NCBI GenBank assembly: GCA_937928585.1
Contig: CALEZK010000521.1
Location: 1-9,373, forward strand
Reading direction: 5' to 3'
Length of the DNA stretch: 9,373 bases
Origin: an uncultured bacterium
Lineage (GTDB): Bacteria > Hydrogenedentota > Hydrogenedentia > Hydrogenedentales > SLHB01
Part shown: positions 6,373-9,373 of the stretch, piece by piece
How the letters are laid out: each line of letters opens with the position of its first letter
How positions within the stretch are numbered: position 1 is the first letter of the stretch
Notes under the pieces: model-generated
What the model saw: the letters and a program-made list of their open reading frames with translations, nothing else
What the model was told of the DNA's origin: nothing
Databases searched by the model: none
Made by a program: the position numbers and the translations under genes

Positions 6373-7386
6373 ATGGGATACTTTTTAGGCCTTGATGCGG
6401 GCGGCACGAAGACTTTCTGTTTGATCGGCGATGCCGCTGGTAGTGTTCGTGGCTTCGGACGTGCGGGCACGGGGAACTATGAGGTATACGGCATTCCCGC
6501 AGCACTCGCAGAAAATCGGAAGGCCGTGGAAATGGCGTTGAAAGACGCGGGCTTGCAGCTTGCGGATATCGATGCTATCGGACTTGGGATTGCCGGCGCG
6601 GACATTCCCGACGACTACGTGATGCTCGAACGCGAGATCTTTAGTCCGCTGTTCGGCTCTATTCCCAGGGATTTTCAGAACGATTCTATGGGAGGGCTTC
6701 GCGGTGGCACGCCGTCTCCATTTGGCATTGTTATCGCCTGTGGCACTGGATGCGTATGTGCGGGCAAGAATGCCGCTGGAGAACACACGCGCGTTGGGGG
6801 CTTGGGCGGCGAATTTGGCGATGAATGTTCAGGCACTCAGATAGGTGAAGATGGACTGCGCCGTGTTTGGCAAGCGAGAGACAATATAATCCCCCCGACT
6901 TTGTTGACCGAAAAATTTGTGCGCCGCTCAGGTTGCGAAGATGTAGACTCGCTTTTCCTTCGGCTCTACCGAAGGGAATTGACGCATACTGACCTACAGC
7001 CGATGGCCACGATCGTTTTTGAAGCAGCAGCAGAGGGCGATGCAGCGGCGATTGAAATTTTACAGCGCGGAGGCAAATACCTTGCCTCCATGGTAAACGC
7101 TGCTGCGCATCGCCTTGACATGCGCAACGACGCTTTTGACGTCGTTATGGCGGGGAGCGTGTTTAAGGGGAGCAGTAGCCACCTGATCGATACAATGCGG
7201 ATGGAAATTCAGGCGGTGTGCCCCAAGGCGCGGACGATGATGCCCATGTTCGAGCCCGTCGTAGGCACGCTTTTGATGGGAATGGAACTGTGCCTTGAAA
7301 TCACCCCTGAAATCTATGAGAATCTGCGAATATCGTTAGATGCAGCGGAAAAGCGCTACAACGTGAATTTTAAGGCAGAAAAGTAA
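6373..7386 (+). CDS. BadF/BadG/BcrA/BcrD-type ATPase, N-acetylglucosamine kinase-like
   Basis: Sugar kinase of the ASKHA fold (PF01869 family), closest in motif pattern to N-acetylglucosamine kinases that phosphorylate free GlcNAc to GlcNAc-6-phosphate in the cytoplasm. The 337-residue length fits. Visible motifs are the phosphate-1 loop LDAGGTKT (7-14), LGIAGAD (71-77), the probable catalytic Asp104 in QNDSMGGL, the phosphate-2 loop ACGTGCVCAG (122-131), GGLGGEFGDE (142-151) and the adenosine motif VVMAGSVFKGSS (257-268). Cysteines of the 2-hydroxyacyl-CoA dehydratase activators in this superfamily are not arranged as in those proteins, so an activase role is unlikely. AGGA (6364-6367) lies 5 bases before the ATG. 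Only 2 bases separate it from the DUF1573 gene. The UDP-sugar pyrophosphorylase gene downstream supports an amino-sugar substrate; glucosamine or another hexose cannot be excluded. Confidence 0.8.
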   Translation: MGYFLGLDAGGTKTFCLIGDAAGSVRGFGRAGTGNYEVYGIPAALAENRKAVEMALKDAGLQLADIDAIGLGIAGADIPDDYVMLEREIFSPLFGSIPRDFQNDSMGGLRGGTPSPFGIVIACGTGCVCAGKNAAGEHTRVGGLGGEFGDECSGTQIGEDGLRRVWQARDNIIPPTLLTEKFVRRSGCEDVDSLFLRLYRRELTHTDLQPMATIVFEAAAEGDAAAIEILQRGGKYLASMVNAAAHRLDMRNDAFDVVMAGSVFKGSSSHLIDTMRMEIQAVCPKARTMMPMFEPVVGTLLMGMELCLEITPEIYENLRISLDAAEKRYNVNFKAEK

Positions 7387-7388
7387 CA

Positions 7389-8639
7389 ATGAAAGTACGT
7401 TCCTCGCATATCGTCGTCGCGATTCTCCTGCTGATAGGTCTTCTAGTTGCTTTTGCAGTGCTACAGGAGATGCGCGCGAATAAACCCGTATCCGAAAGGA
7501 CTGATGATTTTCTGCAAGAAGTTGAGCGAATTCGACAGACGGGTGGTGGCTCCAAAGAAACTGCCGGAATACTCGCCACTAAAGAAATTGATATTGCCGA
7601 CAGCCCAAAGATCGAGTTCGAGGTACCAGTTGTAGATATGGGCACAATCGCGCGCGACAAAGTCGCAACTCGGAAGTTGGCCGTTCGCAACGTCGGCAAG
7701 ATGCCGCTCGAGGTTTACGATATTCAGACTTCGTGCCCCTGCACGCACGGAGACTTTGCGGAGGCTGTTCGGAGAGCGGATGGAAAGTCCGTCACCACCA
7801 TTCCGCCCAACGAAAAACGGGACATGATTATTACGGTCGATCCGGCTCTTATCTATGGTTTCGAGGCGGAAAAGACCCTCAGTGTCGCATCAAACGATCC
7901 TGCAAAGGCGCTTTCCATCATTGAAGTGGTGACGAAAGTTGATCCGGAGTTTGAAATGGTGCCGCCGCTGCTTGAGTTTGGAGGCGTCCCGGTAGGGCAA
8001 CCAGGGGAGGCACGGGCGATTATCCGTCAGTTAATGAGCGATCCTCTGGATATCACAAGCGTTCAGCTCATCAATCCAACTGGAAACGCCGCGGGTTCGA
8101 CAGCTGGGAAAATGGCAAACTTTATTTCCATGGAACTCGCTCGCTTGCCGGAATCAGCGTGGAAAACGCCTGGGCGCACGGAATGGGAGCTAATTGCCCG
8201 AATAGCGCCCGAAGCACCTCCCGGCCCAATCGACGAAATGTTTTTCATAAATTCGACGGCCCCGCGAATTCCAAAGATTAATGGCCATATTCGGGGGATC
8301 GTTCAGAGGTTTTACACAGTAACGCCAACAAATCTTTCGGCGCGTGAGCCGGTGGTTCCGGGCCAATCGAATGTCGCAAGATCGGTCGTAAGCGCGCAAC
8401 GGGATATCTCGATAACCGATCTGTCCATCACGGGAGATGATCTCGTTGTTGAGGCGATTCAAAGCGAGAATAAAGTCAGCGCCGAGATTAGGCTTGGCGT
8501 CAAACCGACGGCCAAACCTGGTTTGAAGACCGAAGACGTCTATTTTCGTATAACGGAGACCGCAGGGGCAATTCCACATAGAATGCGCGCAATGGTTTCT
8601 GTGGAAGCCGGAACACCTGCGGCGACTGAGGGGCAGTGA
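7389..8639 (+). CDS. Membrane-anchored DUF1573 (Ig/ASH-like) protein
   Basis: Function unknown. The 416-residue protein begins with a basic tip and a single transmembrane helix (about 8-25), then a polar stretch, so the bulk should face the periplasm. A DUF1573 domain spans about 75-184: VVDMGTIARDKVATRKLAVRNVG, then the family hallmark TSCPCTHGDF with Cys116 and Cys118, and NDPAKAL. A related second beta domain appears to start at FEMVPPLLEFGGVPVGQPG (188-206) without the CxC, and a third at YTVTPTNLSAREPVVPGQS (309-327), so it reads as three tandem Ig-like domains. The ATG is 2 bases after the kinase stop with only a weak AAGG (7372-7375), suggesting coupling. The TGA is followed at once and in the same frame by the GTG of the next gene. 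Scaffold or envelope adhesion roles are guesses. Confidence 0.8.
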   Translation: MKVRSSHIVVAILLLIGLLVAFAVLQEMRANKPVSERTDDFLQEVERIRQTGGGSKETAGILATKEIDIADSPKIEFEVPVVDMGTIARDKVATRKLAVRNVGKMPLEVYDIQTSCPCTHGDFAEAVRRADGKSVTTIPPNEKRDMIITVDPALIYGFEAEKTLSVASNDPAKALSIIEVVTKVDPEFEMVPPLLEFGGVPVGQPGEARAIIRQLMSDPLDITSVQLINPTGNAAGSTAGKMANFISMELARLPESAWKTPGRTEWELIARIAPEAPPGPIDEMFFINSTAPRIPKINGHIRGIVQRFYTVTPTNLSAREPVVPGQSNVARSVVSAQRDISITDLSITGDDLVVEAIQSENKVSAEIRLGVKPTAKPGLKTEDVYFRITETAGAIPHRMRAMVSVEAGTPAATEGQ

Positions 8640-8642
8640 GTG
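8628..8642 (+). promoter_or_regulatory. Ribosome-binding site deciding the GTG start of the zinc-ribbon gene
   Basis: GAGGGG (8628-8633), inside the end of the DUF1573 gene, lies 6 bases before GTG at 8640. That GTG is the first possible codon after the in-frame TGA (8637-8639). This supports independent initiation rather than stop-codon readthrough. Confidence 0.55.
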
Positions 8643-9008
8643 CTATTCTTCGGAAGGAAGAAGGACAAGAACGCAGGTCAGCCGACCAATCCGCTGGTGG
8701 CGCGACGCGCATTTTGCAGCGTTTGCGATACAGAACAGATGTTTTCCAAGTGTTGGAAGCGCGCAGCCATGGTGCGACAATGCACCGGTTGCGGTACCAC
8801 ATTGGAAAATTCAGGACAGTTCTATCAGGATTTCCAGCCACAGTGTCCACATTGCGCGGAGTTTCTCGAACACCCAGGGTTTGACTACGGTATCTGCGAT
8901 GTATGCGGGTCCAAATTCGAATTGCCTGACGGCGCAAAGCCCGGCCTGCTGCCAAATGCCGAGCAACGCAAGCGAATGGGTATTTTCGGCAAAATTAGAA
9001 ACAGATGA
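8640..9008 (+). CDS. Small zinc-ribbon protein with four CxxC knuckles
   Basis: A 122-residue protein I cannot assign to a named family. It has four CxxC pairs at C26/C29, C48/C51, C69/C72 and C86/C89, the spacing expected for two zinc-ribbon modules (26/29 with 48/51, and 69/72 with 86/89). An additional Cys38 sits between the first two pairs. The N-terminus is basic (GRKKDK) and the C-terminus is basic too (EQRKRMGIFGKIRNR), with no signal peptide or membrane segment, so it should be cytoplasmic and could bind nucleic acid or a partner protein. Translation starts at GTG directly abutting the TGA of the DUF1573 gene, and the next gene starts 12 bases after its stop, so it is likely co-expressed with both. 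The coding reality is supported by the ordered cysteines; the role is unknown. Confidence 0.75.
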   Translation: MLFFGRKKDKNAGQPTNPLVARRAFCSVCDTEQMFSKCWKRAAMVRQCTGCGTTLENSGQFYQDFQPQCPHCAEFLEHPGFDYGICDVCGSKFELPDGAKPGLLPNAEQRKRMGIFGKIRNR

Positions 9009-9020
9009 AAAGCGGTAGGA

Positions 9021-9373
9021 ATGAAATACGACGACGCATTGTCCCGCCTTGCGCAATTTAATCAAGACCACGTCCTGAGATTCTGGGACGAAATAGAACC
9101 AAATCGGCGCTCGGAGCTCCTCTCCCAGATTGAATCGATCGACCTGCCCTTGATGAAGCGGCTCGCAGACGAATGGATACTCAGCGAGCCACCAGCCGAA
9201 CGTTTCGCCAAGATCGATCCCGTTCCGACGATTCCCATGGCAGATATGGCCCAGCCTTTCGCGCGTGAAGCCTGGGACGCGGGCGAATCGGCCTTGCGTT
9301 CCGGGCGCGTAGGGTTGCTCCTGGTCGCGGGCGGTCAAGGCACGCGTCTTGGTTTTGATGGTCCTAAGGGGGC
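9021..9373 (+). CDS. UDP-N-acetylhexosamine/UTP-glucose pyrophosphorylase, eukaryote type (3'-truncated by window edge)
   Basis: N-terminal 117 residues of a UDPGP-family nucleotidyltransferase (PF01704 type), which joins UTP to a sugar 1-phosphate, most likely GlcNAc-1-P to give UDP-GlcNAc. The helical N-terminus (ALSRLAQFNQDHVLRFWDEI) and the nucleotide-binding loop LLLVAGGQGTRLGFDGPKG (99-117) match UAP1-like enzymes rather than bacterial GlmU, whose loop is LAAGxGTRMxSxxPK. The frame has no stop up to the window end. ATG 9021 is the only start after the in-frame TGA at 9006-9008; AGGA (9017-9020) touches the ATG, so the ribosome-binding site is unusually close. UDP-glucose or UDP-galactose specificity cannot be ruled out from this fragment. 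Confidence 0.82.
   Translation, partial: MKYDDALSRLAQFNQDHVLRFWDEIEPNRRSELLSQIESIDLPLMKRLADEWILSEPPAERFAKIDPVPTIPMADMAQPFAREAWDAGESALRSGRVGLLLVAGGQGTRLGFDGPKG

Noticed and set aside
1..9373. Mobile element, defence island or CRISPR
   Set aside because: No transposase, integrase, phage or nuclease genes, no spaced direct repeats, and all genes are co-oriented housekeeping or envelope genes.

Overview
The window is ordinary-looking chromosomal DNA. All nine recognisable genes lie on the + strand; the first and last are cut by the window edges, and no rRNA, tRNA, insertion sequence, CRISPR array or phage gene was seen. An outer-membrane Pal lipoprotein with a CpoB/YbgF-type partner points to a diderm (Gram-negative) bacterium. 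The DapL route to diaminopimelate, a eukaryote-type UDP-sugar pyrophosphorylase and a BadF/NAGK-type kinase next to DUF1573 genes suggest a lineage outside the well-known Proteobacteria, for example the PVC/Planctomycetota/Hydrogenedentota neighbourhood. That placement is inference from gene content only.

Region 1 (1-3189) is the 3' half of a phosphate-uptake operon: pstA (partial), pstB and phoU, followed without a gap by a secreted serine hydrolase of the beta-lactamase/class C PBP family. pstA/pstB and phoU/hydrolase overlap at ATGGTAA and ATGA, so the four genes are probably co-transcribed and partly translationally coupled.

Region 2 (3190-4544) is a short intergenic gap and dapL, encoding LL-diaminopimelate aminotransferase, the one-step route to LL-DAP for lysine and peptidoglycan. 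Region 3 (4545-6372) starts with a 294-base intergenic stretch holding two good sigma70-like promoter candidates and an imperfect hairpin. Next come pal and a cpoB-like TPR lipoprotein, which form an outer-membrane/peptidoglycan tethering pair, and then two hairpins, the second with a perfect 12-bp stem, that probably end the transcript.

Region 4 (6373-9373) is a second tight cluster: a BadF/BcrA-type sugar kinase resembling N-acetylglucosamine kinase, a membrane-anchored DUF1573 protein with three apparent beta domains, a small protein with four CxxC knuckles, and the start of a UDP-N-acetylhexosamine pyrophosphorylase-like gene. If the specificities hold, the first and last enzymes bracket a GlcNAc to UDP-GlcNAc salvage route of the kind known from eukaryotes. 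A common thread of regions 2-4 is cell-wall and envelope supply (DAP, Pal anchoring, UDP-GlcNAc). No clearly new system was found; the points most worth a second look are the composition of the region 4 cluster, its in-frame gene junctions, and the structured leader before pal.
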